Positions 19,501-27,504 of a DNA stretch of 64,000 nt are shown piece by piece. Below the pieces are notes generated by a model, which was given only the letters and a program-made list of their open reading frames with translations, was not told where the DNA came from and made no database searches. The position numbers and the translations under genes were made by a program. The DNA is taken from NCBI RefSeq assembly GCF_030012985.1, contig NZ_CP120233.1:3777001-3841000 (forward strand). The letters are read 5' to 3'. Positions within the stretch are counted from its first letter, which is position 1; the number at the start of each line of letters is the position of its first letter. This stretch comes from Microbulbifer sp. VAAF005. GTDB lineage: Bacteria; Pseudomonadota; Gammaproteobacteria; Pseudomonadales; Cellvibrionaceae.

Positions 19501-21769
19501 CCCCCGCTTGGATTTAGGACCGTTAAAGAGTAAGCCTATCGCGTTTTGGCAAAAGGGTAGCGGCTATTTAGAAGCTGGTGTGCAGAGCTTGGGTTGGAGT
19601 CGATTTATCTGGGATAGCGGTGCAGAGTTCTCGGTGTCGAATCTAAGCTTGCAGAATATCCGGGTGTGTACGCAGGATACGGGGCTTGCAGTAACTGTGG
19701 ATAAGCTGAGTCGGGCCAGGGCAGGTGACTCCCACCATTGTTTTGGGGTTGATAAATTATCCATGCCGGGATTACAGAAAATCAAATTGTCACACCCCTG
19801 GTCAGTTCAAGGTTCTGTAGAAATGGTTGGGTTATCAATACCCAGGAAAAATCTGGGGCCACTGAAAATACCAAAATTTGAAATTGATAATATCTCCTTG
19901 CAAGGGGAATCTTTGGCGAAAGCCTCTGGTGCGAGGGGATGTATGCCAGGGGGACTATTAAAAGATGAAAAGATTGCGCCCTGTTATGAATTTGGGGCCT
20001 TTAGTATTGGCAAGGCAGAAGGTATTAATGGCTCTAGCGGTAGGCAGCTTATCCTTTCTGGGATAAAAATAAGTAATGTACAGTTGCATGAGCAAAATTT
20101 TCCACAGGAATTGCCACTTAAACTTTTATCTGTATCCGGTATGGGGGCCGGGCACTTAAATATCAGCCGGCAGGGAGTTGACTTCAAGGATTTACAGTTT
20201 AAGGAAATTGCAGGATGTTTTCCCAGTGGTTATCTGGATCAGGGAGATCATTGCTTCAGCTTCTCGAGTTTAATGCTGGAGGGAAACTACCGCCGTGGTC
20301 AGGGGGCAGAACTTGCTATTGTGAGGGTCAATGGCATCACTTTGCTTTCACCTTCTGGGGAAGAGTTAGTGCACGGTGAAAGCATAACCTTGTCGCATTT
20401 GCTCTTTACCGATACCGAGTGGCGCTTTGCCAGTGGTGAGGCAATTCACTTTCATTTTTTTGAGAGAAACCCGGATAGTTTGGATTTTGATCGCCATAGA
20501 TGGATGGCTGATTTTAAGTCCCTGTGGGTTGAAGGTTTGAGCTACTACCGCCCTAAGAAAACACTCACTGTTGGTTTTATCGACTTTCTGCGCCCTCGAT
20601 TTATTCTCTTAAGGGATTTATCGGGGAAGTTTCCGGTGGCCCGAAAAATTAATGAGTTGCGAGGCTTTGGTGGCATTGACACGTTTGCTTTCAGGGAGGA
20701 GGGCAGCCCGCCGCTACTTTATCATCTCGGTGACCTCTACCTAAAACATGGCACTTTTAGTTGGGTAGACTATCAAGATGAATTCAGGGCCCGCTTACCG
20801 GTCCGGGATATCAACTTTAATCTCAGTGATTTAAGTAACTTGGCCGAACACCCCCCTGCGGTGATTGTTGTTAATGGAAGACCTGGTGGATTTGGTGAGG
20901 TTCAGATAGGAGGAACTGTAGATTACTTGGGAGACAAAAAGTGGAATGCTGATCTTACCGGATATCTCACCAGCGTAAATTTGATACCGGCTACGCCATA
21001 TATGGCCAAGTTGTTAGGTTACAAAATCCTTCAGGGGCAGGGAGATGCGGTAGTTAATATTCGGGTATTTGAAAATGAACTCGATGGCTTTTCCGATATA
21101 CGATTGGAAAAATTAAAAGTTCGCCGGGTGCGGAAAGATGATCAGCTACCGGTGAAGTCCACGCTGATTCCCTTGAATGTTGCTCTATGGTTGCTAAAAG
21201 ACGGGCGAGGGGATATCAAGTTTGGCATGCCTGTTAGCGGCAATATTCGCGATCCCAAGTTCTCCTTAAGTTTTGTATTTAGTGAGTTGCTACAAAAGGC
21301 AATTATAGATGCCTTGATAAGCTATTTGACTCCCTATGGCGTTTATTTGTTGGCACGTTATGCCTGGGGGCGTTTCAGGGCGAAATCATTTCCGTCTATT
21401 GACTTTGAACCTGGCAGTGCAAAATTAACTAATTTGGCACTGATACAACTACAGCGTATGGTCATTGTTTTACATAAAAACCCTGACGCGCGACCGGGAG
21501 TATGCGGCATCTCTAATGCTCGGGACTGGCAAGCCCTGTACCCCTATTCCATGGCAGGTATGAGTAGAAGCCGAAGAGCCCAGGTTGCTTTTTACCGAAA
21601 CCCGTCTCTGGAACTTCGTGAGGAGCTTGAAAATTTGGCAATGGAGCGCAGCCGAAATGTCGAAAAATATTTGATTGATGCGGGAATAGAAGCTTCAGAA
21701 TTGATCCCTTGCGCACCTGACTATATTGGGAAGGATTTTGGTGGTCCAAGGGTGGAATTTTCGAATTAA
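16571..21769 (+). CDS. Very large DUF748/AsmA-like inner-membrane-anchored protein with repeated cysteine pairs
   Basis: About 1732 residues from the ATG at 16571; the frame is open back to a TTG at 16424, so the start is uncertain. One transmembrane helix (RRLIWWLLAGLLLVEVLHWW, about residues 13-32) anchors a very long periplasmic part. The C-terminal third (from about 1280) resembles DUF748 proteins of the AsmA/TamB-like group, with LTGYLTSVNLIPATPYMAKLLGY and a final FEPGSAKLTNLAL segment. The first two thirds carry twelve cysteine pairs, each 12-24 residues apart, repeating about every 92 residues, often as G-C-[FLVM]-P-x-G. The expected role by family is envelope lipid transport or outer-membrane maintenance, but this is inferred. 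No operon partner is adjacent. Confidence 0.7.
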   Translation: MPPEPASQSAFFRRLIWWLLAGLLLVEVLHWWAANWVRVKAGDWMEERGLEFRVDHLRVSLLDLSVIAVDVKAENREGRGFSAHEVMLDYSWWQLIWGRAHLPKASVSGAYMDLQSYPGELYREWEVGGWNLGGGARQDRDFRLLIGRAQIRDSELCYLHKPIWNQATCAAIGKLQTDEFTLALWRKGDVPLNVDIAIGDVQVSDLLAWEGGKSRYNTVIGSLEGTQVNFSWPSLNTDLNKFTAEYFIGCPPQRWADAIAGLQSLIGHCASARRLAAEGDMKFGFGRKARAQWRQLNGESVVLRHSDRLWQDWRAGVISISEFNFERPKKRLGWRRGFAQAFDWCPRHLRNANSHLCLRAANLDLSEKTVFDWNDRLKINTGASSINRGYLLDMARSTSHPIRANNGVFGPLQFYAKTRILSFAHLAIETANGCVPGGLWQKPDHCVSMVGLKSTEEFAFQFGSAEHNIDWGLSSGPLQLAQFSIGARDRPRAKLQDLRWQAIDTIGRNGPLSAQDFFIQSLSGCLPQDFLPSDWQPLCARLNSFSGRGHFAWQGGEDGYAILGKLHLHRLLLNDSAGAGNGLLIQQFESGDSLFKRKVTNNPWAATSQLPGIPQGVGDDNYGTEKGRLDQQNIDADKNPDDLGLASIENPNLEIKNLVLKKLAGCLTEGWKRLFYRANKGHENLPVCFDIRSLEQREPLFISWQQGIDLSVKKISVVSAEAKTKGGRKLFDLKMIELPLARLRHRRTPDSESYVALPGANAEQLSGCFPGGRQVSSLNIHCVDVERLSLGDYSFVYFSQRNLIANMDDSAIQSVQLKNLSGANVFDIGGVLIPKLELLWSREKPTQSKIALQDVAADRVTLCLPWLAEKYKSIPTCVFGQDIHSVGHSGWSIEEVEFKEDFETVPMLQLGRVFTKRMSFSSNTLDFYGLNIDDVLLCGLRSYSSENNEDMGLADCIETPQISFGDSWVKLGIDSGAPRLDLGPLKSKPIAFWQKGSGYLEAGVQSLGWSRFIWDSGAEFSVSNLSLQNIRVCTQDTGLAVTVDKLSRARAGDSHHCFGVDKLSMPGLQKIKLSHPWSVQGSVEMVGLSIPRKNLGPLKIPKFEIDNISLQGESLAKASGARGCMPGGLLKDEKIAPCYEFGAFSIGKAEGINGSSGRQLILSGIKISNVQLHEQNFPQELPLKLLSVSGMGAGHLNISRQGVDFKDLQFKEIAGCFPSGYLDQGDHCFSFSSLMLEGNYRRGQGAELAIVRVNGITLLSPSGEELVHGESITLSHLLFTDTEWRFASGEAIHFHFFERNPDSLDFDRHRWMADFKSLWVEGLSYYRPKKTLTVGFIDFLRPRFILLRDLSGKFPVARKINELRGFGGIDTFAFREEGSPPLLYHLGDLYLKHGTFSWVDYQDEFRARLPVRDINFNLSDLSNLAEHPPAVIVVNGRPGGFGEVQIGGTVDYLGDKKWNADLTGYLTSVNLIPATPYMAKLLGYKILQGQGDAVVNIRVFENELDGFSDIRLEKLKVRRVRKDDQLPVKSTLIPLNVALWLLKDGRGDIKFGMPVSGNIRDPKFSLSFVFSELLQKAIIDALISYLTPYGVYLLARYAWGRFRAKSFPSIDFEPGSAKLTNLALIQLQRMVIVLHKNPDARPGVCGISNARDWQALYPYSMAGMSRSRRAQVAFYRNPSLELREELENLAMERSRNVEKYLIDAGIEASELIPCAPDYIGKDFGGPRVEFSN

Positions 21770-22255
21770 ATAAGTATGTAACCTTAATATCTATATTAAT
21801 AATGGTGCAGGTTTTCGTAGTGCACTTCTGTCTTGCTGCCTGTGATGGCTTCTTACTGCTATATATTTTGTAATTTTTCAGGAGTGTCAAAGTCGTATTG
21901 CGGGAAGAGTTAATTGTTTATCCTGCTGTAACTTGTACTTATAAGACTATTCGCTTTCTTTTCGTGAAATAATTCATCGGTCTTAAATATGTCTCAGTTT
22001 TTTAGTGTTTTTAAGATTTGTTATTTGTAGGGTGAGAGTTGGGACATTCTTACAGGTTGTTGTGGAGTTAGAAAGTCCCTGGACTTGCCTTTAGATTAAT
22101 GTAGTTTTCAAATTAATTTGAATTGCGGCTTGTAGTTTGCTTCCTTGATGCGGTCGTAGAATTCCGGCATAGTGAGTCTGACGTTCAACATATCAAAAAT
22201 TTTTCTCCTAACATTGTGTGTATTTTTAAGTTCTGAATACTCATTAGGGCTGTAT
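21770..22255. other. Non-coding stretch after the DUF748 gene
   Basis: About 490 bases. I see no gene, clear terminator or repeat here. An open frame extends back to 22172 but its first 28 residues are better explained as upstream sequence of the next gene. Confidence 0.4.
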
Positions 22256-22627
22256 ATGAAAAAAATACTAATTATGCTTGTTTTTTTATTCGCCCCTCTT
22301 CTCTCCGCAGAGCAGGCGAAGGTAGAGCGGCAACCCCTAAAGACCATGTCCACTTGTTTGATTATGAATGGTTGGAGTGCTTGGGGAATATGGCAGTATG
22401 ATGTTTATGCACTTGCCCGAGATAAGGTCCTTATTGGGAGTAAAGAAAATCACTTTTTAATTTCTTCTGTGGATGCTGGGTATTCTCATGTTATCAATGG
22501 GAAAACTGTGGCTTATTATCCCGAGGCTAAATCTCTAAATGAGCTAGGCGAAGCTTGCCAGGAAAATTGCCCGGTTAATTATGAGAAGCGGGTCAGCTGG
22601 TTTCAGCGACGCTGCAAGGAATATTAA
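22256..22627 (+). CDS. Small secreted protein of unknown function
   Basis: From the ATG at 22256 (preceded by AGGG), a 123-residue protein with a typical signal peptide: two lysines, a hydrophobic core (ILIMLVFLFAPLL) and a probable cleavage site after LLSAEQA. The mature part has four cysteines (in STCLIM, EACQENC and RRCKEY), which could form disulfides. I do not recognise a family. An in-frame ATG at 22172 would give a longer protein, but the second start produces the better signal peptide. Confidence 0.55.
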   Translation: MKKILIMLVFLFAPLLSAEQAKVERQPLKTMSTCLIMNGWSAWGIWQYDVYALARDKVLIGSKENHFLISSVDAGYSHVINGKTVAYYPEAKSLNELGEACQENCPVNYEKRVSWFQRRCKEY

Positions 22628-22719
22628 TAAAAGTTAGTTTGTAGTTTTATTTGTGAAAGGTTTCACAAATATTTGATTCTATTCGTTTCCTGATGTAAGT
22701 AATAGCAAGGTAAAACAAT

Positions 22720-23127
22720 ATGACTCAAGTGCACGGAAGTTGCCTCTGTGGTTCAGTGACAATTAGCGCATCTTTGCCCTCTTCAAATCTGGGGGTTTGC
22801 CACTGCGGTATGTGCAAAAAATGGGGCGGTGGTCCTCTGTTGGCAGTGGATTGTCAAACCAGTGTTGAGATTACCGGTGAGGAACATGTCAGTGTATTTG
22901 ATTCATCAATTTGGGCTGAACGGGGTTTTTGTTCAAAGTGCGGTTCGCACCTCTTTTATCGCTTAAAGGAAACTTCCCAGTACTCAGTACCTGCGGGGAT
23001 CTTTGATCTTCCGGCCGAGACAACAATGACCCATCAAATCTTTATCGATGAAAAGCCGGATTACTACGAATTTGCCAACGATACCCAGAACATCACGGGG
23101 CTGGAGATAGTTACTGAGTACTCATGA
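22720..23127 (+). CDS. GFA-domain protein (glutathione-dependent formaldehyde-activating-like)
   Basis: A 135-residue protein with the zinc cysteines of the GFA family: GSCLCGSVT at residues 6-14, CHCGMCKKWGGG near 29-40, and FCSKCGSHLFYR near 71-82. Family members bind two zinc ions. Some act as S-(hydroxymethyl)glutathione synthase, but most are of unknown substrate. It is a single gene with its own spacing of 92 bases from the secreted protein upstream. Confidence 0.85.
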   Translation: MTQVHGSCLCGSVTISASLPSSNLGVCHCGMCKKWGGGPLLAVDCQTSVEITGEEHVSVFDSSIWAERGFCSKCGSHLFYRLKETSQYSVPAGIFDLPAETTMTHQIFIDEKPDYYEFANDTQNITGLEIVTEYS

Positions 23128-23419
23128 TAGTGAGTGCTCGCTATCTCTATGGGTATCTTTTAGTCAAGAGTGGATATGCGTCTGGGATTCACTTTAGGGT
23201 TACTATAGCGTCCTAGGGCTGTATCGCCGCTCCCCTCAATGGTGATTTCAGCTTAGAAGGGTACCAATAGGGCCGTCTGCATGGGTTTCGCTCACTGCGG
23301 CGGCTCTTTTAGCATCTTTGCATTGGTATCTGGATGTCTCGTTCTGGAAGCACCTAATCTTTTAAGGTGCCGAGAGCATTAAGATGTAATCGGAAGGTAA
23401 TACGGACTGGCTAAATTCC

Positions 23420-23725
23420 ATGACTGAAACCCAAATTGTAGAAATTTTCCTGGCCAACCAATGGTGGTCGATCCTGGCGTTGGTGGTAATTGTAATTGGC
23501 GTAACTTTATGCTGGTTTGGTGGCCTGATGGCTGCGTTGACAGCCTTGGGTAACAAGCGCTGGGTTTGGGGGATTGTTACGATCGTCCTCGGGCCGATTA
23601 CCGGCATTCCCTATGCATTGCGTTACAAAGAGGCGGAATATGCCCGATCGTTGATGCTGCGAGGTGTATGGGCCCTGTTGGTAGGCCTGATTATCGCCGG
23701 GGCTATCTTATTCTTTGGCCGTTAA
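23420..23725 (+). CDS. Small inner-membrane protein of unknown function
   Basis: A 101-residue protein with three hydrophobic segments: about residues 17-38 (ILALVVIVIGVTLCWFGGLM), 47-66 (VWGIVTIVLGPITGIPYAL) and 80-99 (GVWALLVGLIIAGAILFF). The short polar loops and the LGPITGIPYALRYK stretch suggest a real membrane protein, but I do not recognise the family. A dyad downstream at 23735-23763 separates it from fetB on the opposite strand. The 292 bases before it contain no gene I can support. Confidence 0.6.
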   Translation: MTETQIVEIFLANQWWSILALVVIVIGVTLCWFGGLMAALTALGNKRWVWGIVTIVLGPITGIPYALRYKEAEYARSLMLRGVWALLVGLIIAGAILFFGR

Positions 23726-23734
23726 AGGTTAATA

Positions 23735-23763
23735 GAGCGCTGGTTCTCAGGAGTCCAGCGCTC
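23735..23763. terminator. Possible terminator hairpin between convergent genes
   Basis: GAGCGCTGG (23735-23743) and CCAGCGCTC (23755-23763) form a 9-bp stem between the ends of the small membrane protein gene and fetB. No strong U-run follows on either strand. Confidence 0.45.
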
Positions 23764-23796
23764 CCTCCTTCGATCGAATCACCTCTCCACAGACTT

Positions 23797-24597
23797 TTAG
23801 ACATTTTTGATCAGGCGATCAGTACGCAGGCGCTCCCGCTTATCAAAGAGCTGCCTTGAGGCCAGGGCAACGGCGAGAAAAGTGCCGAAACCGGTGCCTG
23901 ATGCAATCGCAAAAAGAATCAGAATTTGATATTTGACGGCAATTGTGGGGGAGGTACCTGAGAGAATCTGTCCTGTCATCATTCCTGGCAAAAATACTAT
24001 CCCAGCGGCAGCCATGGAATTAATTGTCGGCATCAATCCTGCACGCATCGCATCCCGTCGAAACTCCAAGCTGGCTTGTTGCCAGGTATGCCCCAGCATC
24101 AAGCGGTTCTCAATAATATCCTTGGAGCGGTGCATACTTTCGGTTAGACGGTCCAGGCTTAGGGCAACACCAGTCATTGTATTACCCAGCAACATACCTA
24201 AAAGAGGAATGGAGTACTGTGGTTGGTACCAGGGAGTAGGGCCAATCAGTACGGCCAAACTTAATATGGTGATACTGAAAGCGGACACCAGCATCGATAA
24301 GGTGCCCACGGCAAAGCTCCAACCACCGAGCAGGCGATACTTTTGTCGGGCTGCCACTTGCTGCCCGGCAAATAGCAGCATTGCCAAGGCCAGAAGTCCC
24401 ATCCAAAGTAGGGTGCCAACCGCAAAAAGGGTTTCCAGTACCAGTCCAACCAGGGTGAGCTGAATAGCCGTGCGTAGAGCGGCAACAATTAACGATCTAC
24501 TTAGTTGCAGTCGCGCTACATGAGTGCATACGGCTAGAGCCAGTACCAACCCCGCTGCCAAAGACAGCTGCCACCAGGATAGGTCGATTACACTCAT
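23797..24597 (-). CDS. fetB: Iron export ABC transporter permease FetB
   Basis: A 266-residue membrane permease of the FetB/YbbM family with six or seven hydrophobic segments. Recognisable stretches are AALRTAIQLTLVGLVLE near residue 40, LGMLLGNTMTGVALSLDRL and the conserved AGLMPTINSMAAAGIVFLPGMMTGQILSG. With FetA it forms an ABC exporter linked to iron homeostasis and peroxide resistance in E. coli. Its ATG overlaps the fetA stop in an ATGA arrangement, so the two are translated together. Confidence 0.88.
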   Translation of the reverse strand: MSVIDLSWWQLSLAAGLVLALAVCTHVARLQLSRSLIVAALRTAIQLTLVGLVLETLFAVGTLLWMGLLALAMLLFAGQQVAARQKYRLLGGWSFAVGTLSMLVSAFSITILSLAVLIGPTPWYQPQYSIPLLGMLLGNTMTGVALSLDRLTESMHRSKDIIENRLMLGHTWQQASLEFRRDAMRAGLMPTINSMAAAGIVFLPGMMTGQILSGTSPTIAVKYQILILFAIASGTGFGTFLAVALASRQLFDKRERLRTDRLIKNV

Positions 24598-25199
24598 CGA
24601 CGGATCTCCTGTTCTTCCAGTTGATTATCAACAATGGCCAAGTGGCGGTGAGCTACCCTTCGAATCTGCTCCTGGCTATGAGCTACCCAAATCGTAGGTA
24701 GCTTGTGCTCCTCAATGAGCCCTGTCAGCCATTGCTCTACCTCATGCGCAGATTTGGCGTCTAGGTTGGCCGTAGGCTCATCTAGAAGAAGCGCTTGAGG
24801 TTTGTAGGATATTGCGCGAATAAGAGCCAGGCGCTGTTTTTCTCCCGAAGAGAGTCGATTTACTTGCCACTTTACCGCGTCCTCAGGAAAGCTGAGAAGT
24901 TTAAGTGCATCATTCATGGGTGTTGCGAAGTGATCGCCGACAGTTTCTTCCCACCAGGCAGTCTGCGCGGGAACCAGCATCACATGCTTTCTCCACTGGT
25001 GTGCTGGATATGTACTCTGGGATTTATTCTTAAAGCATATGTCGCCTGTGTAGGGTTCAAGGTCAGCTATGGCTCTGAGTAAGCGGCTTTTCCCTGAGCC
25101 AGATGGACCCGATAAGCAAATAATTTGGCCAGATGCCATGGTTAAATTTATATTTTGAAGACAACCTACAAAAATATTTTTTAGCACCAGAGTTGACAT
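24594..25199 (-). CDS. fetA: Iron export ABC transporter ATP-binding protein FetA
   Basis: A compact 201-residue ABC ATPase. Walker A is SGPSGSGKS (about residues 30-38), the signature is LSSGEKQRLALIRA, Walker B is ALLLDEPTANLD, and the switch histidine is in WVAHS. It pairs with FetB, whose start overlaps the end of this gene. A decayed relative of both genes lies just upstream at 25887-26605, in the same order and orientation. Confidence 0.88.
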   Translation of the reverse strand: MSTLVLKNIFVGCLQNINLTMASGQIICLSGPSGSGKSRLLRAIADLEPYTGDICFKNKSQSTYPAHQWRKHVMLVPAQTAWWEETVGDHFATPMNDALKLLSFPEDAVKWQVNRLSSGEKQRLALIRAISYKPQALLLDEPTANLDAKSAHEVEQWLTGLIEEHKLPTIWVAHSQEQIRRVAHRHLAIVDNQLEEQEIRR

Positions 25200-25886
25200 G
25201 AGCTTCGTGGAGATTAGTGTTTACTAGAAATTATCAGCAAATGATCATTTGTGTAAAGTAAGTTTTATCTTTTAATTTATTATTCTTTGTATATGAATTT
25301 TTGGTCTTTCTTGGATTGGGGAACGTCTTGATGCTCTGGGGTTATGGATTAAATCTATAACCTGTAAAAATTGTAGGATCTGTTAAGGACGGTGACAATG
25401 AAAATCTGGTGATATAAATTTTGTAGGTGTTGTTGTTATTTTGTAATTTTATCTAAAAACCAGTGGAGGAGAAAATTTTAGTCGTATCGATATTTTAATC
25501 TGTATGCCGGAAGCTATTATTTGAAGGGCTTGATTTTTAATAAGTGCAGTCGGTAAGGGGGGGCGGTTGATGGAGTTGGTTCTTATCCTGATCATGAGGA
25601 AGGCACTAATGAGATAATTATAGTTGAGCGAGAACGGTATCAATTTTACAGCCTAAGAAAATTGGCACTTACAGAAAGTAGTAGAAAAACTGTTGAAAAG
25701 ACACCCCTTGTCGATCAGGTAAGAATTGCGATGCGCGGATGCTGACAAGGATAGGCACAGAAAGTGACTGCTGGTGAGTAGCAACAAATAGACATCACAA
25801 TTCGGAAAGAAATAGGTTCCCAGTAGAGGGAAAGTTACATAAAGAGACATACGGTTGTATCGTTGCATTATGAGATGATCTATTAA
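25200..25886. other. A/T-rich stretch between fetA and the decayed fetAB copy
   Basis: About 690 bases without a gene I can support. It separates the intact and the decayed fetAB pairs and probably contains the promoter of the intact pair. No inverted repeats or transposase remnants were seen. Confidence 0.45.
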
Positions 25887-26105
25887 CTAATTTATTTTCA
25901 GCCCAAATGGTGGAGCCTTATACAAGGTACCAATAGCGATAAGGACTTCCAGTATGACCTCGACAAGAGGCAATTGAACCGCTGTGCGTACTGCCGCGAC
26001 AATCAGTGGCTTGCTGCGCTGTGATCGTGTGATATTGGAGCAAGTTGCCAGGACGACTACCAACGTCGCAGCCAACGATAATTGCCACCATCAAAGATGA
26101 TCACA
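25887..26105 (-). pseudogene. fetB-like pseudogene (N-terminal remnant)
   Basis: Translates, with one frame correction, to a match of the first 55 or so residues of FetB. VI..WWQLSLAA at 26060-26103 matches FetB VIDLSWWQLSLAA, and LIVAAVRTAVQLPLVEVILEVL matches LIVAALRTAIQLTLVGLVLETL. The start codon has become ATT at the position where FetB has ATG, a single-base shift follows within the first ten codons, and the match ends abruptly after AIGTLY. The remaining 200 residues are missing. Confidence 0.75.
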
Positions 26106-26129
26106 CTAATTGTGACTTAATAAGCTACT

Positions 26130-26605
26130 CCCATTAATTTCAAAATGCCTGCTCTACACTCGTTGGATCTGCCCTTTCTTATGGGGCGTCCAGGTGGTGG
26201 GATATTGGTGATTGCTGATTTCAACCATAAGTCATGCTTCTATTTTACTGGTAGTATCTGTCTCCATATTGACACTGGGCCCATCCTGTAAAAAAGCTTG
26301 TGCGGTGTAGGAAAGCTCGAGAATAAGTGCCAAGCGTTGTTTCTCTATGAAGGATAGCCGGCTTATCTGCCGGTCTGTCGTATTCTCGGGAAATCTTAAA
26401 GTGTTTAATGTATGTCCCATTGGTTGATTAAAGTTTTCGCCTATTGTTTCGTCCCACCAGGTATTTTGCAGTGGTACCAACATAACTTGCTGCCGCCACC
26501 TGTGATTTGCCATTTCCTTCTGGCTTTCGTCATCATTAGTTGTACTTTTTTAAGTGGGCCAATGCTCAGTGATTCCAGCTTTAGCTCAGGTATAATCGTG
26601 TCTAT
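26130..26605 (-). pseudogene. fetA-like pseudogene, Walker A deleted
   Basis: The middle part (26513 to 26232) matches FetA well: HRWRQQVMLVPLQNTWWDETIG against HQWRKHVMLVPAQTAWWEETVG. The ABC signature has become LSFIEKQ instead of LSSGEKQ, and Walker B reads FLQDGPSVNME in place of LLLDEPTANLD. Upstream, another frame gives LKLESLSIGPLKKVQL, a normal ABC N-terminus, but the Walker A segment between them is absent. Downstream, a third frame gives PTTWTPH..GQIQRV followed by a stop and SRHF, matching PTIWVAH..EQIRRVAHRHL of FetA. The copy cannot be functional. Confidence 0.78.
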
Positions 26606-26806
26606 TTATTTCAATTTCCTTCACCTTAAAAGTCGGTGGAATACTCAAGCTTTGTGGATATGGCTGAAGAGTCGAGTTTTTTCTCCCTGATCAATTTGAT
26701 TAAAGGTTCTAGTTGGTAGTCAAGCTGATATGATGCGCGTCTGTTAACACAGAAGCTGTACAAAAAACAGTCGTTAGCAGGTGTTAAATTATATTGGGGA
26801 TAAAAC

Positions 26807-27268
26807 ATGTACAAAAAATTAGCGGTGCTTTCTATAGCTACATCTCTTTTTGCGGGTTGCGCGTCGGTTCCTATGGAGAGTGATGAGTTATCTAATAAAG
26901 CTAAAGAGTTCAATTCACCTACTGAGGGGAATGCTGGTCTCTACATCTATAGAGCTTCTGGTCCCGGTACTACTCTGAAGAAAGATATCTGGGTTAATGA
27001 TGAATGTGTTGGTCAATCTGCACCCAACGTCTTTTTCTACCAGGAGGTTATTGGGGATAAAGAACATAAGGTCTCAACCGAGTCGGAGTTCTCCCCGAAT
27101 GACCTACTGGTTGATGTAAAAGCAGGTGAAAATTACTTTATCGAACAATACATTAAGATGGGTGTGTTCGTTGGTGGTGCAGACTTGAAGCTTGTTGAGT
27201 CTGAAGAAGGTAAAGCTGATATTACAAAATTAAAGCTTGCTAAAGCTGGCGAGTGCAGCCAGAAATAA
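26807..27268 (+). CDS. DUF2846-type lipoprotein
   Basis: A 153-residue lipoprotein: signal peptide with lipobox LFAGC (Cys18), then a domain with the features of DUF2846, including AGLYIYRASG near residue 45 and IWVNDECVGQS near residue 62. It would be acylated on the cysteine and sit in the cell envelope. Function unknown. The ribosome binding site GGGGA precedes the ATG. A weak hairpin follows the stop. Confidence 0.75.
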   Translation: MYKKLAVLSIATSLFAGCASVPMESDELSNKAKEFNSPTEGNAGLYIYRASGPGTTLKKDIWVNDECVGQSAPNVFFYQEVIGDKEHKVSTESEFSPNDLLVDVKAGENYFIEQYIKMGVFVGGADLKLVESEEGKADITKLKLAKAGECSQK

Positions 27269-27280
27269 AGTTGGCTCTGA

Positions 27281-27305
27281 GAGAGGCACACTCAGTAGGT
27301 GTGCT
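27281..27305 (+). terminator. Possible terminator after the DUF2846 lipoprotein gene
   Basis: GCACAC and GTGTGC pair across a short loop (27286-27304), flanked by GAGAG and TTCTC. The following tract is only moderately T-rich. Confidence 0.45.
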
Positions 27306-27504
27306 TCTCGAAATTTTACCTGGGAGTCCTATTTCCTTAAGAATGCATTAGGCTGGTTCGATACCCGCCGGACTTTTTGGGTAAGCTTTAGAGATTGTAT
27401 TGAACTTACAATGAGCTTCTCCCCTTCCTTTTTCAGCTTCCCTTTGAACCTCCCGCTCCAGTCCGCCATAATCCGCTCCTTCCGAATCGAATAACGAGAG
27501 CTGT

